A stretch of 64,000 bases of DNA, taken from the NCBI GenBank assembly GCA_963802915.1, contig CAWDKQ010000012.1, positions 501,915-565,914 on the forward strand, in the 5' to 3' direction. The notes under the pieces were generated by a model. It saw only the letters and a list, made by a program, of their open reading frames with translations. It was not told where the DNA came from and searched no databases. Positions 46,715-54,550 of this stretch are shown here, in pieces (the first letter of the stretch is position 1; each line of letters opens with the position of its first letter). Source of the stretch: JAICMB01 sp963802915 (GTDB taxonomy: Bacteria > Acidobacteriota > Terriglobia > Bryobacterales > Bryobacteraceae). The position numbers and the translations under genes were made by a program.

Positions 46715-47556
46715 GGAGCTCCTCCTATCCCTTCCTCGATGTTACTGCACATTCGGGCAATTATGACCCGTTTTTCACTTATGCTAATAGCCACTAACGT
46801 AAGTAATTAATCAGATTCGGGGAGCTCTTGATGCGTGCGGAAGTGGGTTATGCGAGAGTGATGTGCACCCGAAGACTGTGCCAGAGTTCCACATTCATAC
46901 CGGCGAAAGCTCCTTTTTCGAATGAATAGGCGCTCTTTGCGGAGAGGTGCGCCGCATGTCACGGTGGAAACGGCGCGGGGCGTCAGCTGTACCCTGAAGG
47001 CGACAGTTCACTTGTCCGGTGATGCCGTTTTCACAACAGCGATCTTCCCGAATACGCCATGGCCAAGCAGTGACGGCTGCTCTTTCAAGGATTGAGAATT
47101 TAAACAGGAATGTTGATCGTTAGCACAGAGGGAAGCTACACCGGGGCCCCAGAGCGCGCAGCGGACTCATAATCCGTATCAGAGCGTTTTCACCGATTTC
47201 TACGCGCTTCTACAATCTTGCATTCCTCCGTATTTCAAAGACTTGCAGGGGCACCCGTAGAACCCTGTAAAACCCCATCTATGCACGGAGGTGGCACAAA
47301 TTTGGGCACATACAGGATGTCTATAGGAGGAAGCGGGATCGAAGCCGGAGTGCGGTGTTACTGGAGTGTTGAGAGGGAATCGCGGCAAATGACAGCGGAC
47401 CAGCTGCCGATCGGTCCGCTTGCTGTTTGAGGGCGGTGATTTGGAATCACCGACTGGGGATTGACTATCTATCGGCGGGTTTGGTCGGGAGCTGTAGGTT
47501 GGAGGCGGATCGCTATCGCGAAACAGTCGCCCGTGATACGATTTCCGTGTTGTACC
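46715..47556. other. Long non-coding stretch with a tRNA-like fragment
   Basis: No supported gene over about 840 bp. It contains the tRNA-like fragment at 47151-47178 and, further on, sequence around 47290-47320 (GGTGGCACAAATTTGGGCAC) of the kind seen near integrase-associated junctions. It looks like an old integration scar. The last ~60 bases precede the small gene at 47557. Confidence 0.4.
47151..47178 (+). other. tRNA anticodon-arm-like fragment (CAT anticodon)
   Basis: AGAGC, then GCGGA-CTCATAA-TCCGT: the end of a D arm followed by a perfectly paired five-base anticodon stem with a seven-base loop holding CAT. Sequence after the stem does not give a variable loop or T arm, and no 5' acceptor strand is seen, so it is not a functional tRNA. 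Confidence 0.4.
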
Positions 47557-47847
47557 ATGCCGTCGCGCGAATCGGCCCTAGAGATCCTGCGGGAGCGGCT
47601 TGCGAAGGCCACAGAGGAATCGCGAGCCGCCTCGGAACGATTCAATGCCGTCGTGAACGAGTCCCCGAGCGGCGTGCCGCATCCAGATGGGTCGCAGCGC
47701 ATCTACAATGCGTCGCGTGAATATTCAGCCGCGTTTGCCGAACTGATGCGTGCAATGGAACGGCTCAACAACTTAATCGTCCACGACACGGTCCCGGACG
47801 ATCTCAAAGACGCCCAAGAGCCCGATGCACGACAAAACCCCAGATGA
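47557..47847 (+). CDS. Small protein with PSGxPHPDGxQRxxNxSRE motif
   Basis: A 96-residue soluble protein taken from the ATG at 47557 (MPSRESALEILRERL). It is a helical hairpin in outline: one helix (AKATEESRAASERFNAVVNE), the turn SPSGVPHPDGSQRIYNASRE, and a second helix (SAAFAELMRAMERLNNLIV). The same motif and layout recur in the protein at 57412, so this is a small paralogous family within the window. Function unknown. Its 3' end overlaps the next small gene by 23 bp. Confidence 0.6.
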   Translation: MPSRESALEILRERLAKATEESRAASERFNAVVNESPSGVPHPDGSQRIYNASREYSAAFAELMRAMERLNNLIVHDTVPDDLKDAQEPDARQNPR

Positions 47848-48120
47848 CCTCGCGGCGTTACGCAAGCGAGGACAAGCAGCGCTAATCGAGTTCTTGCGAA
47901 CCGATCCTGGAAAGTCGCTTTCACGTTTATCGAGCCCGCCAAGATCGAATCTGATACCGATCCGCAGCACGCCGAGTCCGCACTCGCGAAAGCGCGTAAA
48001 GCCTTGGATGGGGTCAGGCATTTCGCAGAGCGCATGGAAGACGCAGCGGACGCATCACAGATCCACGCCAGAGCCGATCAGCTCGAAGCGGCGCTCGCCG
48101 GTCTTGACAATAGGCACTAA
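47825..48120 (+). pseudogene. Small helical protein gene with a frameshift
   Basis: Begins MHDKTPDDLAALRKRGQAAL in one frame. After about 47908 the coding pattern moves to another frame, which reads VAFTFIEPAKIESDTD, then HAESALAKARKALDGVRHFAE and QLEAALAGLDNRH to a TAA at 48118. One missing base near 47904-47908 explains the break. The repaired product is about 98 residues, all helical. It overlaps the preceding small gene, suggesting a two-gene unit. Confidence 0.6.
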
Positions 48121-48210
48121 GGACTACTGGCACTCAGGCTTTTTTGATCGGTGATCGACGGTCAAAGCGGACGCCCTGACCGTCAACTTTAAGTGAGTTT
48201 GTAAACCGGC

Positions 48211-48621
48211 TTACTGCCGTTCTCTCCATTCCTCGTGACGCTCCCGGAATTCCCGCAGCCGGGCAAGGTCGTCTGAGAGCGCATCTTTATCCTGAGGCCG
48301 CAGATGGTTATTGTTCACCACCCATTGCATGGTCTCGATTACCTCGCTGAGCTTGTGGGGATCATAATTATGGTTCTCCAGCCCGCGTTGAAGATCGTTG
48401 AGTTGCTCTTTGGCCCTGTGGACCCGCTCGCGATCTTCGGTCATTGGGAACGTCTCATCCTGCACGCGATCGAGATCCCCTCGCACTCGCTCAAACAGGT
48501 GCCCCCCATAAAACCGATCTTCGCCATGATCCCGGTCGCGATCATGATCTTGAGCGAAGGCGGTCAACCCAAACATTAGTAAGCCGGAGCACATCGCGGC
48601 TCCAAATAGCAGACGTTTCAT
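48211..48621 (-). CDS. Secreted His/Asp-rich helical protein
   Basis: A 136-residue protein with a signal peptide (KRLLFGAAMCSGLLMFGLTAFAQ) followed by a short Asp/His/Arg-rich stretch (DHDRDRDHGEDRFYGGH) and helices (REQLNDL-like; SDDLARLREFRERHEEW). The His/Asp tract may bind metal ions. I do not recognise a family name, but the secreted protein at 52019 has a related His/Asp-rich beginning and an ending rich in Arg, His and Trp. Ribosome site AGGGTGAACTAAC lies just upstream. Function unknown. Confidence 0.65.
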   Translation of the reverse strand: MKRLLFGAAMCSGLLMFGLTAFAQDHDRDRDHGEDRFYGGHLFERVRGDLDRVQDETFPMTEDRERVHRAKEQLNDLQRGLENHNYDPHKLSEVIETMQWVVNNNHLRPQDKDALSDDLARLREFRERHEEWRERQ

Positions 48622-49204
48622 GTTAGTTCACCCTCCGGCTGTTCGATGCCGGAAGCCAGAGTGTTATTTCACGGAGTCAGGTCGAAACGAGGCGGGGTGG
48701 TTAGCGACACGGCGAAAAAGGCGGACCGCAAGCACCGAGCCTGCGATCCGCGTCGTCACTTTCGGAAGCTACTGTTTATTCGAACCTATCTATGATTCCC
48801 ATCGCCGGGAGTGTACGGACACTTTAAAGGATGAAGTCCCTGAAGCTGGAGTGTTGAGGTCGCGTAACCGGATCGAGTAAGTTTAGCGGAAACAAAACTT
48901 TTCCGATAAGGATCTAAGATGCAACGTTCGCTCAAAACCTTGGAGAACACGTTGATGGAGGAGGGGAGAAGGGCCCGCGTTGCATCACCCGGCGCGGGGC
49001 TTTCTTTCAGAGCGCGCTTCCGCTGTGTCTTCTCGACATGTTCGAAATAAATTACGGCCTGCCAGCATCCAACGGTGGGGTAGGGATAATTCTCCTTCGG
49101 TCCGGATCGCCCGCTCCGTAACGCCTAGAGTGGACGAGCCGAATGTCGAGGTGGTCGTGGAAGGAAGCATCGGCTTCTCCGTGACCACCTCTGGGATGGG
49201 AACC
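48622..49204. other. Region without a supported gene
   Basis: About 580 bp with no recognisable coding sequence. Short frames exist on both strands but carry no motif, and base composition fluctuates. It lies in the accessory stretch between small lineage-specific genes. Confidence 0.35.
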
Positions 49205-49402
49205 ATGCACCAGCCCCACGTCACATCCGGCAGGCTCTACAAGCTCAGAGAACCGCTCAATTCTGTCATGCGCGGAGGCGCAAGCCATGGCCGCTCGACG
49301 GACATTCCGGCTGGTTCCACCGTCTCGCTGGAGGACACCCGATCAACAGACCCGCTCGTGGACGTGGGTTGGCACGGATGCGTATTCCTGCCCGTTGAAT
49401 AG
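49205..49402 (+). CDS. Possible small protein, weak evidence
   Basis: A 65-codon frame from the ATG at 49205. The ending (DIPAGSTVSLEDTRSTDPLVDVGWHGCVFLP) reads like a compact beta barrel of the sort seen in other small acidobacterial proteins, where an IPAG-V strand is followed by a W-G-F strand pair. The start and ribosome site are poor. It may be real or a remnant. Confidence 0.3.
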   Translation: MHQPHVTSGRLYKLREPLNSVMRGGASHGRSTDIPAGSTVSLEDTRSTDPLVDVGWHGCVFLPVE

Positions 49403-50021
49403 AGATTCCGGGCTCTGCTGAATAAGCATTCCGGAGCGTCTTGAATATCTGCCGCCATGTCCCAAACCGTTCAGTATCAACATTATTCCGTCTTCGACGG
49501 CCTCTTTATTCAGCGCCGTCGGAACGCGTATTCACATCGGAACGGCGTATTCACGAGGCCCGGAATACTCACACGGACGGTCTACCGCGTGTTGCGAGAA
49601 GATCTTCAAGACCGTAGCGAATGTTGAAAGCTGACCCGATCATTCTTAGATCGAACACAGCCTGAGAACCCTTGCTCCCACCCGCATTCGTCCGAGGTAA
49701 GATGGGTGGACCCCGAGAACCACTCGAACCTCTCTTCGTGGAATCGAGATCATGATCGGCATTCACGTAATGATCACCACGCTGTACGCTGAGCGTGAGC
49801 GAATTGATCGTGCCATAGGCAGGTTCGAAGACGGGCTCTGGCACTTCTCCCACGCAACCGCCAAAACCGGGGCCGAAAGACCATGCCGCCGGAAGAACGG
49901 CTGGAGGTTTCGCGGCGTATGACGGCGTATTGGGCCGCGAGGCGGAAAGAGCGTCGCGGCCACTCGTAACGCAAGCTGCAACCGACAGCCCACGAGACGA
50001 CGAAAAACGTTCCCTAGATTC
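49403..50021. other. Region without a supported gene; short remnant
   Basis: No intact gene. Plus-strand codons near 49883-49968 give MPPEERLEVSRRMTAYWA followed by a basic tail and a stop. This is a pattern seen at the C-terminus of small basic proteins (a row of Arg/Lys with a WAARR core), and may be a relic. The rest shows no structure I can interpret. Confidence 0.35.
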
Positions 50022-50864
50022 TCATTGAACCCGCAGTATTGCGGATGCGCTGTTCGCGTACGAACTCTGGATGGAGATCGGCAAGTTTCCTGACGGCGCG
50101 TCCGCCGGTACATAGAAGTTGATCTGATATAGTCCGACGAATCCCGGCGCAAGACCAGAAAAGAACACATCGCAGTTTTCTCCATCAACGATCACTTGAA
50201 ACGGATCTACTGTTTCTGCAAATGGCGGGCTTGTCGGAGAGCCGTAGCCGTCAACGAGGTCGAGCGTGAGTGGGCCAAGGCCAGTGACGTAAAGCACCAG
50301 CGGCTCGCCTGGATTTGCCGGATTGTCGGGGCCGATCAGGGAGTAATCGGAGGCTTCCGCAATGGCGAAGTTTCCGTTGTAAGTGAAAATGCCCGGATCT
50401 TCCGTGTACGAATCCGTGAAGAAATCCGCAACTAAAACCTGGTTGTCAAAAACTTGAATCTCAGCTGCCCCCGGCCCAGTTGGCGCTCCGTAGGGCACTT
50501 GGATGCTGATTTGATCCTCTCCGTCCGCGTACGCGATGCCATAAATTGGCGCTGGGATTCCGCTCACGAGCACATCTACACCTGCAAGTTCTGTTGGCAA
50601 TGGGTTGACGCCCGCCAGCACGACGCCGTTTACTGTGGTCAGGTTGTCTCCAAAAATGGTCGCCAGCCCGCCCGGACTTATTCCCGACTCGTAACTCGCT
50701 GCATTGACAACAACGGCGTTTCCAGTTGCGCGTGGCTTCGCGGGCCTGACGCGAGGGCTCAGATGCGGACGGTAAAAAGGCGTCTTATGGCCCGAGTTCT
50801 CCCCGGCGATACTCGGACCCACGGACATCGCCAGAGCGGCGATGATAGCAGTGAAAGGTTTCAT
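50022..50864 (-). CDS. Secreted protein with Solibacter-type C-terminal (TIGR03437-like) domain
   Basis: A 280-residue secreted protein with a signal peptide (MKPFTAIIAALAMSVGPSIA). After a basic, proline-rich spacer comes the domain that is strikingly abundant in Candidatus Solibacter proteins: VVNAASYESGISPGGLATIFG near residue 50-70, then IYGIAYADGEDQISIQVPYG, LVLYVTGLGPL and INFYVPADAPSGNLPISIQ at the end. It is beta-rich and probably an Ig-like surface or adhesive module. Here it is almost the whole protein, rather than the tail of a longer one. I took the ATG at 50864, which opens a signal peptide. This gene is one of the better lineage markers in the window. Confidence 0.85.
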   Translation of the reverse strand: MKPFTAIIAALAMSVGPSIAGENSGHKTPFYRPHLSPRVRPAKPRATGNAVVVNAASYESGISPGGLATIFGDNLTTVNGVVLAGVNPLPTELAGVDVLVSGIPAPIYGIAYADGEDQISIQVPYGAPTGPGAAEIQVFDNQVLVADFFTDSYTEDPGIFTYNGNFAIAEASDYSLIGPDNPANPGEPLVLYVTGLGPLTLDLVDGYGSPTSPPFAETVDPFQVIVDGENCDVFFSGLAPGFVGLYQINFYVPADAPSGNLPISIQSSYANSASAILRVQ

Positions 50865-51037
50865 GGAGGTGAGATGCGGAACGCCGAAGAAGGATACATC
50901 AGGAGATGCGTCAAAGAGCAAATCGCACGGTCCAGGTCGTAATTCTAAGTAGTCGGGCCGACTGCCAGTGCGGTTGAACCGTTTCCGGGGTCGGGACAAG
51001 GAGCAAATGTCGGACAATACGGTATAACAAGTAGGCG

Positions 51038-51280
51038 ATGGGTCATCGGCCAGATCATTTTGAGGTCTTCATCGTCGAAGACAATCCGGGCGACACGATG
51101 TTGATCAAGCAAGCGTTCAATCAACACGCGTCCGACCCCGACATTACTCTCCGGTGTGCCGACAACGGTGAGCAGGCGATTGATGCGCTACGTGAGGGGT
51201 ATCGACCTCGTCTGATCTTACTGGACTTAAACATGCCGAAGATCGATGGGCACAGCCTACGAGAGCTACTTCCCGGCCTT
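51038..51280 (+). pseudogene. Truncated response regulator receiver domain
   Basis: The frame starts with VFIVEDNPGDTMLIKQAFNQ, ADNGEQAIDALREG and LILLDLNMPKIDGHSLRELL, so the acidic pocket and phosphoacceptor Asp are present, as in single-domain receivers of the Rcp1/phytochrome-partner kind. After about residue 81 the family sequence stops (no Thr/Ser or Lys of the second half) and unrelated codons follow to 51592. It is the first two-thirds of a receiver, cut by a rearrangement. Confidence 0.7.
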
Positions 51281-51384
51281 TATCTTCTCCCGATCGAGTT
51301 TGATATCGCCGTTCACGTAGGCTGTGATCTCGGTTCCCTAGGAATCACCATGACGCTGTGGGAAGAACACGATCGCCATGGCAA

Positions 51385-51582
51385 CTATGCCGTCGGCAAT
51401 CGCAAGCGTGTGATCATGTCTAACGTCGCTGCACTCCTTTCAAGGATCGCGCAATTCGCGCAGAGACAACCCTGTGGAATGTCGTCCCATCCTGATGCTC
51501 GAATGGACCGACGTACCTCCTCGTCGCTGTCGGCTAGAATCCGCAGCATTCTTTTACACCGATGGCAGAAGATTACCAGCAC
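51385..51582 (-). CDS. Small zinc-ribbon-like protein A
   Basis: A 65-residue protein with CHRC near the start and CLCANC near the middle, four cysteines that could hold zinc. The core (LVIFCHRCKRMLRILADSDEE, then RASGW) closely parallels the protein at 51721. The start is GTG at 51582; an in-frame stop lies just upstream. The two paralogues are divergent, with about 140 bp between them. Function unknown; such ribbons are often adaptors or nucleic-acid-binding. Confidence 0.55.
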   Translation of the reverse strand: MLVIFCHRCKRMLRILADSDEEVRRSIRASGWDDIPQGCLCANCAILERSAATLDMITRLRLPTA

Positions 51583-51720
51583 AATGTTCTAGACCGGAAA
51601 CGGGGCCGAGGCATTACGGACCTCACCGTTATGTACGTAACCTCACGAGCGGGCCCGATGTAACTGTTTACTACTCGCAACCTCGCCATAAACGATCTAC
51701 CCTGCGTTCAGGAGGGGACA

Positions 51721-51990
51721 ATGTTGTTAATCTTTTGCGAAAAGTGCGACGAAGTCTTACGGGTTCACGCTGACGACAGCACTGAAGAAGTAGAGCGGTT
51801 TGTACGCCGTTCCGGATGGGTCGAAACCGCCCACGGACACGCGTGCCAAAGATGCTCGGTGGCTCGTGAACGTGACGAATTATCAGGGCGATGGCTTCGG
51901 GCAGCATCTGGGAATGTTTGCCTGCGAGAATTGAAGCGATCGACGACGACGACCGGACATCGATACGGGAACGAGGTCGGATCTAGTTGA
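51721..51990 (+). CDS. Small zinc-ribbon-like protein B
   Basis: An 89-residue protein with a strong ribosome site (AGGAGGGG) before the ATG. Its first 50 residues mirror protein A: LLIFCEKCDEVLRVHADDS, EEVERFVRRSGW, then CQRC. The four cysteines form a CxxC...CxxC zinc-ribbon-like pair. The last 35 residues are basic and unlike protein A. The pair arose by duplication and inversion, or by capture of two related genes. Confidence 0.65.
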   Translation: MLLIFCEKCDEVLRVHADDSTEEVERFVRRSGWVETAHGHACQRCSVARERDELSGRWLRAASGNVCLRELKRSTTTTGHRYGNEVGSS

Positions 51991-52018
51991 ACGACACCCC
52001 GAGCCGCTCTTACGGAAC

Positions 52019-52291
52019 CTAACGAATATCGATCTTCAATAAGACGTCCGAGTGCTCGTGACGCCAACCCCAGTATGCCCGTTGATCTTCCTCTCGGAGT
52101 TTAGCGAAGTCGCGATATCTGCGATGATTCTCTTTCAGCCAAATTCGATAAGCCCGATCTTCGCCGTTGTCCCAGTGATGGTCGTCATTGTGATCCCTGT
52201 CGTAGTACACGCGATCATCTGCATGCAACAGCATCATGGCGATCGGTGCTGTAAGGGCTGCACCGAGCAGAACTTCTAGTAACCCAGCCAT
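52019..52291 (-). CDS. Small secreted or membrane-anchored His/Asp-rich protein
   Basis: A 90-residue protein from the ATG at 52291 (MAGLLEVLLGAALTAPIAMM), with an N-terminal hydrophobic helix and then a strongly hydrophilic stretch (YYDRDHNDDHHWDNGEDRAY) and a helical end with RDFAKLREEDQRAYWGWRH. It resembles the secreted protein at 48211 in composition. The Trp/Arg/His ending recalls a group of small acidobacterial proteins of unknown role. A longer upstream extension is not supported. Confidence 0.55.
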   Translation of the reverse strand: MAGLLEVLLGAALTAPIAMMLLHADDRVYYDRDHNDDHHWDNGEDRAYRIWLKENHRRYRDFAKLREEDQRAYWGWRHEHSDVLLKIDIR

Positions 52292-52513
52292 TCGTGTGAA
52301 TTTCCTCCGCGATACCTTGGGCAATTGGCAGGTAAGGGAGGACAGTAATTTCGATAACGGAATGAGGAGGTTAAAAGCGTCAAAACACGTGCACCGCGCA
52401 AAGGTTCGGCGCGCCGGACTCGGAATAATTTCCTGAGTCGGAAATTCTTGCGGCGGATTGAGCATCCGCGATGCCGAGCGCAATGCGACGTTCGCAGCGA
52501 GTGCCGGGAGCGA

Positions 52514-53905
52514 TTACAAACCAGCCCCGTGTCCTGCGCTTCTTGGGGCAATGTTCTGATTGACGCGGAACAGATTGCCAGGGTCGTATTTAGCCTTAAT
52601 CGCCTGCAGCCTGGCATAGTTTGCGCCGTACGTCGCCTCAACTCGCGCCGCACCCTCTTCCATCATGAAGTTGACATATCCTCCTGGTGCCGAAAATGGA
52701 TGCACCGCGTCCCAGTAATCCTTGGCCCAAGTCGTGATCTTGTTCTTGTTGGCCGGATCTGGATCTACGCCGACAATCACCTCGGCCCACTTCGTCTGGC
52801 GGTAGCTAAACGCCGTATCACCGCTGGCCACGCGGTGTACTGCTCCGTTGATTGGATATAGGTGCATCGTCGAAAACATGGAAGGCAGCTTGGAGCCGTG
52901 TTTCACGTGTATCGCGATGGATTCGTCCGTGAGATGGTCAACGAAGTCGGCCTTCCAATACCACTGCATCCCCGGAGTGTAAAGCCCGTCGAAGAGGCTC
53001 TGCATCGTCGGGAACGGAATTGGACCAACCCCTACCAGCAACGGCTTGGCCCAAGTTTCCGCTGGCTTGAGCAGCTCCGCCGTCCGCTCCGGACCGGCTG
53101 TCGAGCACCAAATGACTCCGCAGACGGTTCGCATGTGTAAAGACGCCGGGAACATGTCCACAGGCGGTACCACCAGAAATGCGAAGAAACCACTAATGTC
53201 CTCCGGGGCAGTCGTGATGAATTTCTCATACGCCTTCATGACTGCAGGCGCGTCTTCCACTGCATAAAAAATCGGACCACCCATGACCGTGCTGACCGGG
53301 TGCAGGCGGAACGTGAAAGACGTTACGACTCCGAAATTGCCACCGCCGCCTCGGACCGCCCAGAAAAGGTCCTCGTTCTGATGGTCATTGGCTGTAACAT
53401 AGCTTCCGTCGGCGAGAACCATATCTACAGACAGTAGATTGTCGATCGTCAGACCACATTTCCGGGAGAGGTGTCCGATCCCTCCTCCCAGCGTCAAACC
53501 TCCCACGCCTGTCGTCGAAATAATGCCGCTGGCTGCCGCTAGGCCGAAGGGATATGTCGCGTGGTCCACGTCGCCCCACACACATCCGCCCGCGACGAGT
53601 ACCGTTCTCGCGGCGACATCAACCCGCACGCCGCGCATTTGTGACAGATCGATCACCAGACCGCCGTCGCAACTTCCCAGGCCGGGACCGTTGTGTCCCC
53701 CGCCGCGCACTGCCAGCAATATGCCGTTCGAGCGAGCATTGTCAACGCACGCCATCACGTCGGCGACGTCGAGGCACCGCACGATTGCAGCGGGCTTCTT
53801 GTCAATCATCGCGTTAAACAGTTTCCGGGCAGCGTCGTAATTGACGTCGTCCGGGAGAATCAGCTCACCACGCAGGTGAAGCTTCAAGGCACTGTAGTCT
53901 GCCAT
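52514..53905 (-). CDS. FAD-linked oxidase of the berberine-bridge (BBE) family
   Basis: A 463-residue flavin oxidase starting at the ATG at 53905, which has AGGGGGAAG just upstream. The FAD-binding PCMH-type domain shows ILLAVRGGGHNGPGLGSCDGG (the histidine is the usual attachment site for covalent FAD, and is present), SGIISTTGVGGLTLGGGIGH and AVRGGGGNFGVVTSFTFRLH, given in part. The C-terminal BBE segment is YVNFMMEEG and YDPGNLFRVNQNI. No signal peptide. Such enzymes oxidise alcohols or carbohydrates, often with O2; substrate unknown. It stands alone. The VNFM and NLFRVNQNI blocks confirm an intact C-terminus. Confidence 0.92.
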   Translation of the reverse strand: MADYSALKLHLRGELILPDDVNYDAARKLFNAMIDKKPAAIVRCLDVADVMACVDNARSNGILLAVRGGGHNGPGLGSCDGGLVIDLSQMRGVRVDVAARTVLVAGGCVWGDVDHATYPFGLAAASGIISTTGVGGLTLGGGIGHLSRKCGLTIDNLLSVDMVLADGSYVTANDHQNEDLFWAVRGGGGNFGVVTSFTFRLHPVSTVMGGPIFYAVEDAPAVMKAYEKFITTAPEDISGFFAFLVVPPVDMFPASLHMRTVCGVIWCSTAGPERTAELLKPAETWAKPLLVGVGPIPFPTMQSLFDGLYTPGMQWYWKADFVDHLTDESIAIHVKHGSKLPSMFSTMHLYPINGAVHRVASGDTAFSYRQTKWAEVIVGVDPDPANKNKITTWAKDYWDAVHPFSAPGGYVNFMMEEGAARVEATYGANYARLQAIKAKYDPGNLFRVNQNIAPRSAGHGAGL

Positions 53906-54550
53906 ATTCTTCCCCCTTGCAACGAAAGTGCGCCCAGCCGCAGAATGACTCGTCATTCAACGGGAGCGAGCGTCTCGTCGAATCCGGGGATCGCCGTTTT
54001 CGATCTCCGGGTTGGGAGTCAGTATACACTGATTTGTCAAGCACGACAAAAGAACTTGAAACCCGACAGACCGGGGATGTGTCGGAGTGAACCGGCATCC
54101 GGAAGTTGCCGGAAAAAGCTGCCGCACTCCAGCTGTGATCACGCTGTTCCGCGATCGCGGAAGTGTCGATGTCAAAACGTGCCGTTATCGAAATCGTACA
54201 ATCGCCAATAGGCCGGTTCGAAGGAGCGGATTCGGAAGATCGGTACGTTTCTTCCATGCCTTCTGCGACCTTTGCGAGTTTCGCAATCTTGTTTCACCCC
54301 GGAGAAGAATTGAAAACAGGATTCTCATCCGAGCCGTTTGAAACCCGCGAACTCTCACACCGTTCATGCGACCACGGACCATGAGCAATAACGGGCCGAG
54401 ACCGGTGTCACGTCCGCGAGTCAGCGACTACACGTCCGGGTGAATTGCTTCCGGTTTCCGACAATTCTCGACTAACCCAGAATCCCTGCGAATTCCGACC
54501 GACTGTGGTGACCTTGGGCGAATGTATAATCAACCTCTGTAGAGCGCCAA
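53906..54550. other. Divergent intergenic region
   Basis: 645 bp between the divergent BBE oxidase and kinase genes. Short frames occur, for example 54169-54384 starting MSKRAVIEIVQSPIGRFEG, but without any clear motif or ribosome site. I see no operator or terminator I would defend. Confidence 0.4.
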
